From Eubacterium sp. (GTDB lineage Bacteria; Bacillota; Clostridia; Lachnospirales; Lachnospiraceae), in the NCBI GenBank assembly GCA_021769425.1, contig JAETSX010000034.1, forward strand, positions 1 to 57,783: a DNA stretch of 57,783 nucleotides. The letters run 5' to 3'. Positions 9,511 to 18,493 of this stretch are shown here, piece by piece. A model generated the notes under the pieces. That model ran no database searches, was not told the DNA's origin, and worked only from the letters and a program-made list of their open reading frames with translations. Position 1 is the stretch's first letter, and the number at the start of each line of letters is the position of its first letter. The position numbers and the translations under genes were made by a program.

Positions 9511-10665
9511 CTATTTTTCAAAATGCTGGTAATCCTTTACAGAATTCCAGTATCCGCCCCAGGTGAAGCCATGTTCTGAAAAAAGCTGCAGGCATAAGTC
9601 TCCTTCTGTGATTTTATAAGGAAATTCCTGGCTTCTGTCTGCATATGCTCCGCCGTTGGCAGGGCTTACCAGAACTTCTCCGGCGTCCTTTTGCTTCACA
9701 TAAGGATTATATCTGGGATTAATATCAATGGCCAATCCTAGGGCATGTCTGGAAAGTTTAGAAGAACCTGCAATTTCACGGTAATTAAATGCAGATGTAT
9801 TATTATCCGACATAGAGCTTTCATCGTCTGCACCGTACTCGTCAATCAGAAGCATTCTCTCAATGGGGTAATTCTGACGGTACAGTTCAGACATAATCTC
9901 TAAAATATCCTCTGCAATGGACTGATTGACTATCAACTCCCCGATATGGGTTTCTTCGTCAAATCCCACATGGAGCACCCGCAGATAGCGAAGCTCTGAC
10001 AGAGAAATATGATTATTTTCCTGATAGGAGTTGCCCCAGATACGCTGACGGAGATCTTCTGAGATCTCCTGGCTGTAGAACAGGCTGTCCAAAAATTCCC
10101 GGGACAAGGCGGAAGCATCCAGAATATCGCCGGCAGACATCGCCTGAATATCAGTAAGTTCCAATACCTGAGAGCTTTGAGATTCTGCTGCAGAGCTTTC
10201 TGGTTTGCGGCCTGAATCCGTTTTTTCCTGAGGATAAGAATTCTGTGCCTCTGCCGAAACAGCGCCCGTACTGCTGCCGTCCGGTTTTGCATCGCCTTGC
10301 TCTCCGAAATCCTTCTGATCCGAAGACGCCGACCGCCGTTCTTTCTTATCCTCCGAGCCTGCAGTTTCAGCGGACTGCCCCTTTTTATCCTCTGGGTCTG
10401 CAGTTTCAGCGGACTGCTCCTTTTTATCTTCCGAGTCTGCAGTTTCAGCGGACTGCCCCTTTTTATCCTCTGGGTCTGCAGTTTCAGCGGACTGCTCCTT
10501 TTTATCTTCCGAGTCTGCAGTTTCAGCGGGATGCTTCTGCCTGGCTTCATCGCTCTGCCCTCCCCCATTGGACTGAAAAATTGCCGCACCAACCAGCAGG
10601 CACAGACAAACTGTGCCTGCTATAACGCCTATTTTTCGAAAAACGGATACTTTTTTCTTCCTCAT
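9511..10665 (-). CDS. Membrane-anchored M15-family D-Ala-D-Ala carboxypeptidase (VanY/CwlK-like) with a repeat linker
   Basis: A 384-residue exported protein. A basic N terminus and a hydrophobic span (residues about 11-30) form a signal anchor. Residues 46-110 are five 13-residue repeats of the type [13 protein letters not shown], alternating with [13 protein letters not shown], followed by a low-complexity polar linker. The C-terminal domain (about 240-384) carries the M15 zinc ligands: [13 protein letters not shown] (His307, Asp314) and YQHFEK (His381). Such enzymes trim peptidoglycan stem peptides outside the membrane. The ATG overlaps the nfo stop by four bases (ATGA), indicating translational coupling. 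The repeat encodes a charged stalk whose length is likely to vary between strains. Confidence 0.88.
   Translation of the reverse strand: MRKKKVSVFRKIGVIAGTVCLCLLVGAAIFQSNGGGQSDEARQKHPAETADSEDKKEQSAETADPEDKKGQSAETADSEDKKEQSAETADPEDKKGQSAETAGSEDKKERRSASSDQKDFGEQGDAKPDGSSTGAVSAEAQNSYPQEKTDSGRKPESSAAESQSSQVLELTDIQAMSAGDILDASALSREFLDSLFYSQEISEDLRQRIWGNSYQENNHISLSELRYLRVLHVGFDEETHIGELIVNQSIAEDILEIMSELYRQNYPIERMLLIDEYGADDESSMSDNNTSAFNYREIAGSSKLSRHALGLAIDINPRYNPYVKQKDAGEVLVSPANGGAYADRSQEFPYKITEGDLCLQLFSEHGFTWGGYWNSVKDYQHFEK
10336..10530 (-). repeat. 39-bp in-frame minisatellite (five units) in the M15 peptidase gene
   Basis: Five 39-base units encode the 13-residue repeats of the stalk. Units alternate between two versions, so the higher-order period is 78 bases. 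This suggests recent duplication of a two-unit block. Confidence 0.9.
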
Positions 10666-11495
10666 GTCTCTGCTTCTTTCCGCAGCAATGCAATTTCCCT
10701 CTGATATCCCTCAAGATCATTGGGTGTTTCCAAAAAGAAGGGCAAATGGCGCAGCCTGGGATGGGTGACAATCGCCCGGAAAGCCGGAAGGCCGATATTG
10801 CCTTCGCCGATTTTCTCATGGCGGTCTTTATGGCTCCCCAATCCGTTCATGCTGTCATTCAAATGCATAGCTTTCAACCGTTCCAGGCCGATCACACGAT
10901 CAAATTCCTCCACTGTCTGCTCCAAATGCTCTGCAATATCATACCCGCCGTCAAACACATGGCAGGTATCCATGCAAACCCCCAGGCGGCTGCTGTCCTC
11001 CACACGATCTATGATTTCCCGCAGTTCTTCAAAATTCCTGCCGATTTCCGTTCCTTTCCCTGCCATAGTTTCCAGCAGAATCACAGACTGATACTCTTTC
11101 TCATTGATTCTGTTCAGCATATCGGAAATATATTGAATTCCTGTTTCCACCCCCTGCTTCACATGGCTGCCGGGGTGAAAATTGTACATGGCATTTGGAA
11201 TATACTCCAGACGGCCCAAATCATCGCACACAGTATCATAGGCAAACTGACGCAGCCCTTCATCCTTCGCGCAGGCATTTAAGATGTAGGGAGCATGAGC
11301 CAGAATCTGATCCAGCCCATGTTCCCCGGCATAATCCAGGTAAGCGGCAATATCTTCCGGATCCAAAGCCTTTGCCTTGCCGCCCCTTGGATTTCTGGTA
11401 AAAAACTGAAACGTATTCGCTCCTATTTTCACTGCCTCTTTTCCCATAGCCAAAAAGCCTTTGGAAGAGGACAGATGACATCCAATTCTCAACAT
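10662..11495 (-). CDS. nfo: Endonuclease IV (AP endonuclease)
   Basis: A 277-residue TIM-barrel zinc enzyme that cuts DNA 5' to abasic sites in base-excision repair. Family motifs seen: [84 protein letters not shown] and FFLETPND; these include the metal ligands. The start at 11495 (MLRIGCH) has GGGAG 8 bases upstream; a longer frame to 11531 has no such site. It lies 51 bases after ilvD and is coupled to the M15 peptidase downstream. Confidence 0.96.
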   Translation of the reverse strand: MLRIGCHLSSSKGFLAMGKEAVKIGANTFQFFTRNPRGGKAKALDPEDIAAYLDYAGEHGLDQILAHAPYILNACAKDEGLRQFAYDTVCDDLGRLEYIPNAMYNFHPGSHVKQGVETGIQYISDMLNRINEKEYQSVILLETMAGKGTEIGRNFEELREIIDRVEDSSRLGVCMDTCHVFDGGYDIAEHLEQTVEEFDRVIGLERLKAMHLNDSMNGLGSHKDRHEKIGEGNIGLPAFRAIVTHPRLRHLPFFLETPNDLEGYQREIALLRKEAET

Positions 11496-11546
11496 ACCAA
11501 ACTCCCTGTGTTCTGACAGTTCTTCTCTCATTATTTCATTTATATG

Positions 11547-13217
11547 TTATGACAGTTCCTTTTTCATCACGGCCCCGGTTGCGCCGGAGGTTACCATCTG
11601 GGCATAGCGGGCCAGATATCCCTCTGTCACTTTCGGAGTTCTGGGCTTTAAGGCCGCTTTGCGCGCTGCAAGGGTTTCTTCCGGCACATCCAGTTCCAGT
11701 TTCATCTCCGGAATATTAATTTTGATGGTATCTCCCTCTTCCACTAATGCAATAGTTCCTCCCACAGCTGCTTCCGGGGAAACATGACCAATGGACGCGC
11801 CGCGGCTTGCTCCTGAGAACCGTCCGTCCGTAATCAGCGCAACCGTTGATCCTAAGCCCATTCCTGCAATTGCTGAAGTTGGATTTAACATTTCACGCAT
11901 GCCCGGTCCGCCTTTTGGACCTTCATACCGGATCACTACCACATCGCCGTCAACAATTTTTCCGCCTTTGATGGCTGCAATGGCATCCTCTTCACAGTCA
12001 AAAACCCGCGCCGGCCCTTCATGCACCATCATTTCCGGAGCAACTGCAGAGCGTTTTACCACGCTGCCCTCCGGCGCCAGATTTCCTTTCAGCACTGCAA
12101 GGCCTCCGGTGGCGCTGTAGGGATTGTCCAGCGGACGGATGACTTCCGGGTTCTTATTGATGCATCCTTTGATATTTTCCCCTATGGTCTTCCCTGTTAC
12201 AGTGATACAATCCAGATTTAATAAGTTTATTTCTGCCAGTTCATTCATAACTGCATAAACGCCGCCTGCTTCATTCAAGTCTTCCATATAGGTAGGCCCT
12301 GCCGGCGCCAGATGACAGAGGTTCGGCGTCTTTTCGCTGATTTCATTGGCAAATCCGATATCAAAGTCAAATCCTATCTCATGGGCAATGGCCGGAAGAT
12401 GAAGCATGCTGTTGGTGGAGCATCCCAATGCCATATCCACTGTCAAGGCATTCAAAATAGCTTCTTTTGTCATAATGTCTCTGGGGCAGATATTCTTCCG
12501 ATACATTTCCATCACTGCCATGCCTGCATGTTTCGCCAGGCGAAGACGGTCAGAATAAACGGCTGGAATCGTTCCATTCCCTTTCAGCCCCATGCCCAGG
12601 GCTTCTGTCAGGCAGTTCATGGAATTGGCGGTGTACATGCCGGAACAGGAACCGCAGGTAGGACATGCCTTTTCCTCAAATTCACATACATCCTCTTCGG
12701 TCATGGTTCCTGCTGCATAAGAGCCTACTGCCTCAAACATGGAAGAAAGACTGGTCTTTTTCCCTTTCACATGGCCTGCCAGCATGGGACCGCCGGATAC
12801 GAATACGGTAGGCACATTGATTCTTGCCGCTGCCATCAGAAGCCCAGGCACATTCTTATCGCAGTTGGGAACCATCACCAGGGCGTCAAACTGATGGGCC
12901 AATGCCATACATTCTGTGGAGTCTGCAATCAAATCACGGGTAACCAGGGAATACTTCATACCGGTATGGCCCATGGCAATTCCGTCACAGACCGCAATCG
13001 CCGGAAACACCACCGGAACGCCGCCGGCTTCTGCCACGCCAAGCTTCACTGCATTTACAATTTTGTCCAGATTCATATGCCCCGGAACAATCTCATTATA
13101 AGAACTTACAATTCCAACCAGAGGTTTATCCATCTCTTCACTGGTAAATCCCAACGCATGAAACAGGGAACGGTGGGGCGCCTGCTGCATCCCTTTTTTT
13201 ACTTGATCACTTCTCAT
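11547..13217 (-). CDS. ilvD: Dihydroxy-acid dehydratase
   Basis: A 556-residue enzyme that dehydrates 2,3-dihydroxy acids to 2-keto acids in isoleucine and valine synthesis. The Fe-S ligands are visible in [15 protein letters not shown] and in [18 protein letters not shown]; further signatures are [58 protein letters not shown] and [11 protein letters not shown]. The start at 13217 (MRSDQVKKG) has GAGAGGA upstream; the longer frame is leader. It is the first gene of ilvD-nfo-peptidase. No T-box is visible in its short leader. Confidence 0.97.
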   Translation of the reverse strand: MRSDQVKKGMQQAPHRSLFHALGFTSEEMDKPLVGIVSSYNEIVPGHMNLDKIVNAVKLGVAEAGGVPVVFPAIAVCDGIAMGHTGMKYSLVTRDLIADSTECMALAHQFDALVMVPNCDKNVPGLLMAAARINVPTVFVSGGPMLAGHVKGKKTSLSSMFEAVGSYAAGTMTEEDVCEFEEKACPTCGSCSGMYTANSMNCLTEALGMGLKGNGTIPAVYSDRLRLAKHAGMAVMEMYRKNICPRDIMTKEAILNALTVDMALGCSTNSMLHLPAIAHEIGFDFDIGFANEISEKTPNLCHLAPAGPTYMEDLNEAGGVYAVMNELAEINLLNLDCITVTGKTIGENIKGCINKNPEVIRPLDNPYSATGGLAVLKGNLAPEGSVVKRSAVAPEMMVHEGPARVFDCEEDAIAAIKGGKIVDGDVVVIRYEGPKGGPGMREMLNPTSAIAGMGLGSTVALITDGRFSGASRGASIGHVSPEAAVGGTIALVEEGDTIKINIPEMKLELDVPEETLAARKAALKPRTPKVTEGYLARYAQMVTSGATGAVMKKELS

Positions 13218-13285
13218 TTTTCTTTCCTCTCTTTCTTTTTTCACTATCCCACTATACAAGTTAAATTTCTTTATTTCATTTCTGT

Positions 13286-13314
13286 ATTATACATATTTAG
13301 TTGTCTACTGTCAA
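13286..13314 (-). promoter_or_regulatory. Strong sigma-A promoter of ilvD
   Basis: On the minus strand a perfect TTGACA (13314-13309), 17-base spacer, perfect TATAAT (13291-13286). The predicted start near 13279 gives a leader of about 62 bases. Confidence 0.85.
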
Positions 13315-13346
13315 TACTATTGTTTGACAAATATACCCTTTAAAAA

Positions 13347-13375
13347 TTGACTTTTTTACCAAAATATGATAAACT
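13347..13375 (+). promoter_or_regulatory. Promoter of the hybrid kinase gene
   Basis: TTGACT (13347-13352), 17-base spacer, TAAACT (13370-13375). An imperfect inverted repeat AAACT/AGTTT overlaps the -10 and could be an operator. The kinase ATG at 13424 has GGGGGG seven bases upstream. Confidence 0.6.
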
Positions 13376-13423
13376 AACTAATAGTTTAGTGTACGATAAT
13401 CTGCTTATCAGGGGGGACATATC

Positions 13424-15592
13424 ATGAGTGAACCAACAACGAATCATAACCTGATCGAATATCTCCTGACCACTTCAAAACCCCAGGAAAATGAAACGAT
13501 TCAGGAAATTATTGCTTTTATGGAGGAAATACCAGGCGGCTTTCTGATCTACCGCGCCGATGAGTCAGAAGAAATTATCTATGCCAACAAAGCCCTGTTG
13601 CGGATTTTCCAGTGCGATACCCTCGAAGAATTTATGGAATTTACCGGCAGTTCTTTCCGCGGTATCGTCCATCCGGAAGATTTGGCGGATGTGGAGCAAA
13701 GCATTCAGGAACAAATTGCTGACAGCCAGCACGACCTGGACTTTGTAGAATACCGGATTATCCGAAAGGATCAGGAAATCCGCTGGATTGAAGATTATGG
13801 CCATTATATCCATATCGACTCTGTGGGAGGCATTTTCTATGTATTTCTTTTAGACTCCACAAACAAGAAGAACCGGCACCTTGTCGAAAAGGAACGCCTT
13901 CTGCAGGAAAAAAAGCAAAAAGAGCAGAAACTGAAAAATTTGATCGAAGAATATGACAAAGAGCGGAAGCTGATTAATCAGGAGCACCTGCGCCGGTTAG
14001 AAGTTATTGAAGGACTCAGCGTTAATTATGATTCTATCCTCTATGCCGACTTAGACGCTGACCGGATTCTGCCCTACCGTCTCAGCAGCAGAACAGAACT
14101 TCAATTCGGCAAGAAATTTCAGCCCCGTCAATTAAGCTGGTACATTTCCGATTATGTAAACACCTGGGTGCACCCGGAAGACCGGGAACTGATTCTCAAA
14201 GTCAGCGACCCTGCATATATCCGTAAAAAACTTGCGACCAGCAAAACATATTATACCAATTACCGGGTCATCAGCAACGGAGAACTGCAGTACCTGCAGC
14301 TTCGTATCGTAAACGTAGGCAATCGTGATCGCATTTCCCAGGTCGTCATGGGCTACCGGAAAGTAGACGAAGAAGTCCAGCGGGAAATGGAACAGAAACA
14401 ACTGTTTGAAGAAGCGCTGAACACGGCAAATATTGCTATCAATGCCAAGAACACTTTTCTTTCCAATATGTCCCATGACATGCGGACGCCGCTGAATGCG
14501 ATTTTCGGCTACACTACCCTTGCCAGAAAGCATATGGAAGACAGCCAGGCTGTATCGGATTACCTCCGCAAGATTGATATTGCCAGCAGACAGCTTTTGG
14601 AATTGATTGAAAAAGTACTGGAAATCTCCTGGTCGGAATCCAATAACACCCGCATTACAGAAACAGAATGTAATTTAAGCGATATCCTCCAAGATATTCA
14701 TGAGAATCTGCTTCCTCAGGCTGAAGAAAAAAATATTGCATTCTCCGTGGATTCTGCCGGAATGACCCACTGCGACATTTTCGGAGATCAGGACAAGCTG
14801 CGCCAGCTTTTAACAAATCTGGCAGCCAACGCCATTACTTATACGGAAAATAACGGAACTGTGGAAATTACCGCAGAAGAATTAGAGAAATTCCCCAACA
14901 ATTTTGCAGTCTACCAGTTTGTGGTCAAGGACACCGGAATCGGGATCAGCAAGGATTTCCTGAAGCATATTTATGAACCCTTCGAACGGGAAAAAAACAC
15001 CACTTTCAGTGGAATTCACGGTTCGGGACTAGGCTTAACCATTGCCAAAAACATTGTGGATATGATGGGTGGAACAATTCAGATCAACAGCGCCCCGGGA
15101 AAAGGCAGTACATTCACTGTCATTCTCCGGCTTCGGCTGCAGACCCACCCTCTCTCCTGCGCCAACCACACAGAAGATGCTTTTTCCAGCCTGCTGAACA
15201 AGAAAATTCTGCTGGTAGACGACAATATGGCTAATCTGGAAATCGAAACGGAAATCCTTCAGGGCATGGGATTTATCGTAGAAACTGCCATAAACGGCCA
15301 AGCTGCCGTGGAAAAAATGGAACTTGCTTCGCCGGAATATTTCGACTTGATTCTGATGGATATTCAAATGCCTGTGATGAACGGCTGGGAAGCGGCCAGG
15401 GCAATCCGCAGGCTTCCGGAACCCTCGGCATCCCATATCCCTATTATTGCATTGTCGGCGGATGCTTTTGACAGTGACAAGCAGATGTCTAAAGAGAGCG
15501 GTATGGATGCACATTTGACGAAACCTATTGACATTCCCCTGATTCTGGAAACAATTGCAAAGATACTGCAGAGCAGGAAAGGGGCGGTTTGA
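13424..15592 (+). CDS. Hybrid sensor histidine kinase with PAS domains and receiver domain
   Basis: A 722-residue protein with no membrane span, so probably cytosolic. Residues about 30-145 form a PAS domain (FLIYRADESEEIIYANKALL; FRGIVHPEDL), a coiled coil spans 150-200, and 200-315 form a second PAS-like region (TWVHPEDRELI). The dimerisation/phosphoacceptor motif SNMSHDMRTPLNAI has His351. ATPase boxes follow: NLAANAITYTENN, DTGIGIS, GSGLGLTIAKN. The receiver domain (about 593-715) has the acidic pair VDD, phosphoacceptor Asp646 (LILMDIQMPVMNGWEA) and Lys700. There is no output domain and no partner regulator nearby, so the target is unknown. It is transcribed divergently from ilvD. Confidence 0.93.
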   Translation: MSEPTTNHNLIEYLLTTSKPQENETIQEIIAFMEEIPGGFLIYRADESEEIIYANKALLRIFQCDTLEEFMEFTGSSFRGIVHPEDLADVEQSIQEQIADSQHDLDFVEYRIIRKDQEIRWIEDYGHYIHIDSVGGIFYVFLLDSTNKKNRHLVEKERLLQEKKQKEQKLKNLIEEYDKERKLINQEHLRRLEVIEGLSVNYDSILYADLDADRILPYRLSSRTELQFGKKFQPRQLSWYISDYVNTWVHPEDRELILKVSDPAYIRKKLATSKTYYTNYRVISNGELQYLQLRIVNVGNRDRISQVVMGYRKVDEEVQREMEQKQLFEEALNTANIAINAKNTFLSNMSHDMRTPLNAIFGYTTLARKHMEDSQAVSDYLRKIDIASRQLLELIEKVLEISWSESNNTRITETECNLSDILQDIHENLLPQAEEKNIAFSVDSAGMTHCDIFGDQDKLRQLLTNLAANAITYTENNGTVEITAEELEKFPNNFAVYQFVVKDTGIGISKDFLKHIYEPFEREKNTTFSGIHGSGLGLTIAKNIVDMMGGTIQINSAPGKGSTFTVILRLRLQTHPLSCANHTEDAFSSLLNKKILLVDDNMANLEIETEILQGMGFIVETAINGQAAVEKMELASPEYFDLILMDIQMPVMNGWEAARAIRRLPEPSASHIPIIALSADAFDSDKQMSKESGMDAHLTKPIDIPLILETIAKILQSRKGAV

Positions 15593-15609
15593 CTTCTGGA
15601 ACGGAGAGA

Positions 15610-15765
15610 TTTGGCGGGGAACGACGATTCAGAACGGGAGTTTGGCGGGGACGGCGATTCAGAACGGGGAATTTGGCGAGGGACGGCGATTCAGAACGGG
15701 GAATTTGGCGGGGGATGGCGATTCAGAACGGGGAATTTGGCGAGGGACGGCAATTCAGAACGGGG
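15610..15765 (+). repeat. 31-32 bp tandem repeat, five units (left array)
   Basis: Units begin TTTGGCG and contain CGATTCAGAACGGGG. Lengths are 31, 31, 32, 32 and about 30. The last unit runs into the left arm of a 23-bp inverted repeat. Confidence 0.92.
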
Positions 15766-15926
15766 CTTCCTCACGCAAACCGGGCAACGTTCCGGCAAAC
15801 TAACTGCTGACGGAGACTAAGAAAGTCAGGAATGCCTTCCTTTCTAAGTCTCCGTAGGCAGTGGATTTTGCCTACACTAAAAACGCCCGTGAACCGTTTG
15901 CTTTGAGGAAGCCCCGTTCTGAATTG
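15751..15926. repeat. 23-bp perfect inverted repeat enclosing a long hairpin
   Basis: Positions 15751-15773 are the exact reverse complement of 15904-15926 (core CAGAACGGGGCTTCCTC). Between them ACGGAGACTAAGAAAG (15810-15825) pairs with CTTTCTAAGTCTCCGT (15840-15855) with one mismatch, extended by CTGC/GCAG, and GTAGGCA/TGCCTAC forms another small stem (15854-15875). Confidence 0.9.
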
Positions 15927-16056
15927 TCTGTGTATCGCTTTCCTTGGCCTGAATCGTCTGTGTATCGCTTTCCCTGGACTGAATCATCTGTGTATCGCTT
16001 TCCCTGGACTGAATCGTCTGTGTATCGCTTTCCCTGGACTGAATCGTCTGTGTATC
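15921..16056 (-). repeat. 30-bp tandem repeat, 4.5 units (right array)
   Basis: Units begin GAATCGTCTGTGTATC and continue with GCTTTCCCTGGACT; all are exactly 30 bases. Read on the minus strand the unit contains CGATTCAG followed by a purine-rich run, as in the left array, so the two arrays look like diverged inverted copies. Confidence 0.92.
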
Positions 16057-16094
16057 AAAAAATGGGGCTGTTGCTGTAAGGTTTGAAACATGGA

Positions 16095-16258
16095 GTGTCC
16101 GCTGCTTCAAAATTTTAAGCATAGAGTGCATGTTCTATTACAGTTCAAAATATAGGTGTCTGCTGCTTCAAAATTTTATACATAGAGTGCATGCTCTATT
16201 ACAGTTCAAATATAAGCGTCTGCTTCTTCAAGGCTTGAAATAGGGAGTATCACTGCTC
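16095..16258 (+). repeat. 60-61 bp tandem repeat, about 2.7 units
   Basis: Units start near 16095, 16156 and 16216 with GTGTCYGCTGCTTCAAAATT. The first two copies match over nearly their whole length; the third is degenerate and ends at the lepB stop codon. Confidence 0.85.
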
Positions 16259-16260
16259 TG

Positions 16261-16779
16261 CTATTTCAGTATGCGGGGATGGGGGAAATAGCTGACGGCT
16301 GCTTTTCCAATGATATCTTCTGCCTCTACGAATTTATGTTCCCAATACCTGGAATCCCAGGAATCATTGCGGTTATCGCCCATCATAAAGTAAGTTCCTT
16401 CCGGTACGGTGTAGGGCCCGAAATCATCTTCGCTTACTTCTTTGGTATAGTCCTGTTCCAAGGGTTCTCCGTCAATATAGATTATGCCGTCTTTCCCCTC
16501 AATGGTTTCTCCCGGAAGTCCCATAATCCGCTTCAGATAAAGGGTTTCTCCATCGTCGGGATAGATGAAGGTTACGATATCTCCCCGTTTTGGCTCGCTG
16601 AACACATAGGAAAGGCGGTTCACAAGAATTCTGTCGCCTGCCATCACAGTAGTTTCCATGGATGAAGTTGGCACCTGCGCATTGGCAATCATAAATTTGT
16701 TCAAAAAGAAACCAAAGGCAAGAGCCAGCGCTATCAGCCCTATATTTATTAAAACCTCTTTTAATATCTTTCTTTCCAT
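16261..16779 (-). CDS. lepB: Signal peptidase I
   Basis: A 172-residue type I signal peptidase with one N-terminal membrane anchor (residues about 8-30), which cuts signal peptides from exported proteins on the outer face of the membrane. The nucleophile is Ser40 in VPTSSMETT, the general base is Lys83 in LYLKRIMGLPGE, and box E is GDNRNDSWDSR. The length is normal for the short Gram-positive SipS type. It is the last gene of the CobW-CobW-GntR-lepB run, 29 bases after the regulator. Confidence 0.95.
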   Translation of the reverse strand: MERKILKEVLINIGLIALALAFGFFLNKFMIANAQVPTSSMETTVMAGDRILVNRLSYVFSEPKRGDIVTFIYPDDGETLYLKRIMGLPGETIEGKDGIIYIDGEPLEQDYTKEVSEDDFGPYTVPEGTYFMMGDNRNDSWDSRYWEHKFVEAEDIIGKAAVSYFPHPRILK

Positions 16780-16808
16780 TGATTTCTCCTTTCTTTTTTG
16801 CCTGCATT

Positions 16809-17495
16809 TTACTCCATAGGGAGCTGCTCCATGGCATGCAGAATATGAATCCGCATGGCATTGCAGGCCCCTTCCCCATTCCGCGCTTTCAGAAAATCCA
16901 TCAGCATTTTGTGATCTGTCAAGGTAGCCTGCACCGCTTCTTCATATGATTCAGATAATTTAACTCCTTTGTTGATTCCTTCATAAATTACCGGCATTAA
17001 CTGATTGATAAACTCGTTGTGAGTGGCTTTGGCAATGGATTTGTGAAAGGACTGCTCCACTTTAGTGCGGTCTTTCCCCTGCCGTATCCGCTCTTCAATT
17101 TCCGCTCCCAGAGCCAGAATACGCTGAATCTCTTCTTCTGTAGCGCGGAGGGCCGCATAACGGGCTGCCTCCGGCTCAAAAATCAAACGTATTTCATACA
17201 AATCCCTGACATTGACTTTTTCAGGGGCAAGACGGGAAAATTCCTGAAACTGGCTGACCTCAAAATCTTCCCGCACAAAAGTGCCTCTGCCCCGCCGGAT
17301 TTCCAGAATCCCCCCTGTTGCAAGAATCCGAATCGCCTCCCGAAGCGTGGTGCGGCTTACCTTTAATTCCTCTGACAATATATTCTCATTGGGCAGTTTG
17401 CTGCCTGGCCGAAACCGCTGTTCCACTGTAATCATAGATAGAATGCTGTCCGCAATCCGATCTGATAATCTGCTGTCATGTTCCATATCATTCAT
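16809..17495 (-). CDS. GntR-family (FadR/FCD) transcription regulator
   Basis: 228 residues. An N-terminal winged helix (about 8-75: GSKLPNENILSEELKVSRTT, then GILEIRRGRGTFV) precedes an all-helical FCD ligand domain (about 95-215). FCD regulators usually sense small organic acids or sugar acids. It starts 7 bases after the upstream GTPase gene and lies within an operon with metal-type GTPases, so its target may be this operon, but no operator is recognised. The start at 17495 (MNDMEHD) or 17486 (MEHDSRL) is possible. Confidence 0.88.
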   Translation of the reverse strand: MNDMEHDSRLSDRIADSILSMITVEQRFRPGSKLPNENILSEELKVSRTTLREAIRILATGGILEIRRGRGTFVREDFEVSQFQEFSRLAPEKVNVRDLYEIRLIFEPEAARYAALRATEEEIQRILALGAEIEERIRQGKDRTKVEQSFHKSIAKATHNEFINQLMPVIYEGINKGVKLSESYEEAVQATLTDHKMLMDFLKARNGEGACNAMRIHILHAMEQLPME

Positions 17496-17502
17496 CCTGC
17501 TT

Positions 17503-18444
17503 CTAACTGAAATAAATCAGCTCATCCTCCGGTTTTTCCGCCGGCGTTACCTCCAGGGCATACAGCACGGGCCCCTTCCCTCTGTATTCCATGGCAAATT
17601 CATTTTTCATCTCCGCCGTGACATTAATCCATGATTTGTGCGGTATGTCTGAGGCTTTGTTAAATTTACATTTAAATCCTACAAAAGTAATGTCATCTGC
17701 GCAACAGGTCATAGCAAAGCGTCCTGGAATAAACACTCCCTTTTTCATTTTTTCAGGACGGTATACCAATGCCAGAAACTGCACTTTCTTCCCCTCATAC
17801 TTTTTCGGGTTGTCCAGAGCATCCATATACCAGATGCCGTAATCCATATCGGTGATCTCAATCACATCCTGATTCAAATCATACGGCAGCTCCTCCATAT
17901 CATTTTCATCTATAGTGCCGTCCTCCCGTTCGTAGGCAATCTGGGCTTTGCGGTTCAAAACCTTAATGGCCCGGCGGAATTTGCCCTTGGGAGTATCATC
18001 GGTGCAGCGGTTGATGATCACCACATCTGCTGCAAACAATTGCTCCATAATCATGGCACGCATATTGGTCAGATACATTTCAAAGGTGGTGGCGTCTACC
18101 GTTGCCAGAGACTGCACCAACACCCAGTTTTTCGGGAGATCCATTTCCAGAAACGTGGACATCTGCCAGGTTCCGTTGTATTCTATAAACACCTGATCCG
18201 GGCTGTAGATACTGCCCAGTTCCTCCAGTTTTTCACTGGTAAACGCTTCCTCTTCTTCTATCATTGCAAGCTTTGTATCTGCTTTCAGCAGTTCCTCTTC
18301 TTCAAACTCCACTTCCCCGTCTTCACAGAGAATCAAAAGCGTCCTGCCGTTTTCACTGAAATCCCCTTCCACCAGCGTTTCCCGTATCAAGGAGCTCTTT
18401 CCGCTGTCCATAAAGCCGGAAAATAAATATACCGGTATTTCCAT
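17503..18444 (-). CDS. CobW-type P-loop GTPase fused to a DUF1980/TIGR03943-like domain
   Basis: 313 residues. Residues 1-200 form a G3E-type GTPase: P-loop GFMDSGKSSLI (9-19) and INRCTDDTP as the NKxD-like site. The usual CxCC metal motif is missing; an acidic CEDGEVEFEEEEL lies in the early part of the domain. Residues about 215-310 (VQFLALVYRPEK; FAMTCCADDITFVGFKC; WINVTAEM) resemble the C-terminal domain of the DUF1980/TIGR03943 family, which elsewhere accompanies DUF318-type permeases. The fusion suggests a role in metal or cofactor handling at the membrane. This is inference. The gene follows the His-rich CobW by 49 bases. Confidence 0.75.
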   Translation of the reverse strand: MEIPVYLFSGFMDSGKSSLIRETLVEGDFSENGRTLLILCEDGEVEFEEEELLKADTKLAMIEEEEAFTSEKLEELGSIYSPDQVFIEYNGTWQMSTFLEMDLPKNWVLVQSLATVDATTFEMYLTNMRAMIMEQLFAADVVIINRCTDDTPKGKFRRAIKVLNRKAQIAYEREDGTIDENDMEELPYDLNQDVIEITDMDYGIWYMDALDNPKKYEGKKVQFLALVYRPEKMKKGVFIPGRFAMTCCADDITFVGFKCKFNKASDIPHKSWINVTAEMKNEFAMEYRGKGPVLYALEVTPAEKPEDELIYFS

Positions 18445-18493
18445 TTTTCCACGACCTTTCTATGCTCTCAACTGTTTCCCGCTGCCGGAACTG

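Larger units (their letters stand above)
15593..16260. other. Repeat-packed convergent intergenic region
   Basis: Nothing here looks like a real gene, although the arrays leave several frames open because units are near multiples of three. The region contains two inversely oriented minisatellites, a 23-bp perfect inverted repeat, a long central hairpin and a third tandem repeat. It separates the 3' ends of the kinase (plus strand) and lepB (minus strand). Confidence 0.85.

Noticed and set aside
13260-13423. T-box or leader peptide for ilvD
   Set aside because: The leader is only about 62 bases with no T-box motif, no attenuator stem and no branched-chain codon run.
15600-15820. Long open frames across the left minisatellite in all three plus-strand frames
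   Set aside because: They arise because the unit lacks stop codons; there is no ribosome site and no family match.
15751-15926. Retron-like msr/msd structure
   Set aside because: No reverse transcriptase gene lies nearby, so the inverted repeat alone is not evidence of a retron.
15877-16131. Minus-strand frame with repeats like DTQTIQSRES
   Set aside because: It is the translation of the 30-bp repeat array. It has no ribosome site and overlaps the inverted-repeat structure, so coding is unlikely, though not excluded.
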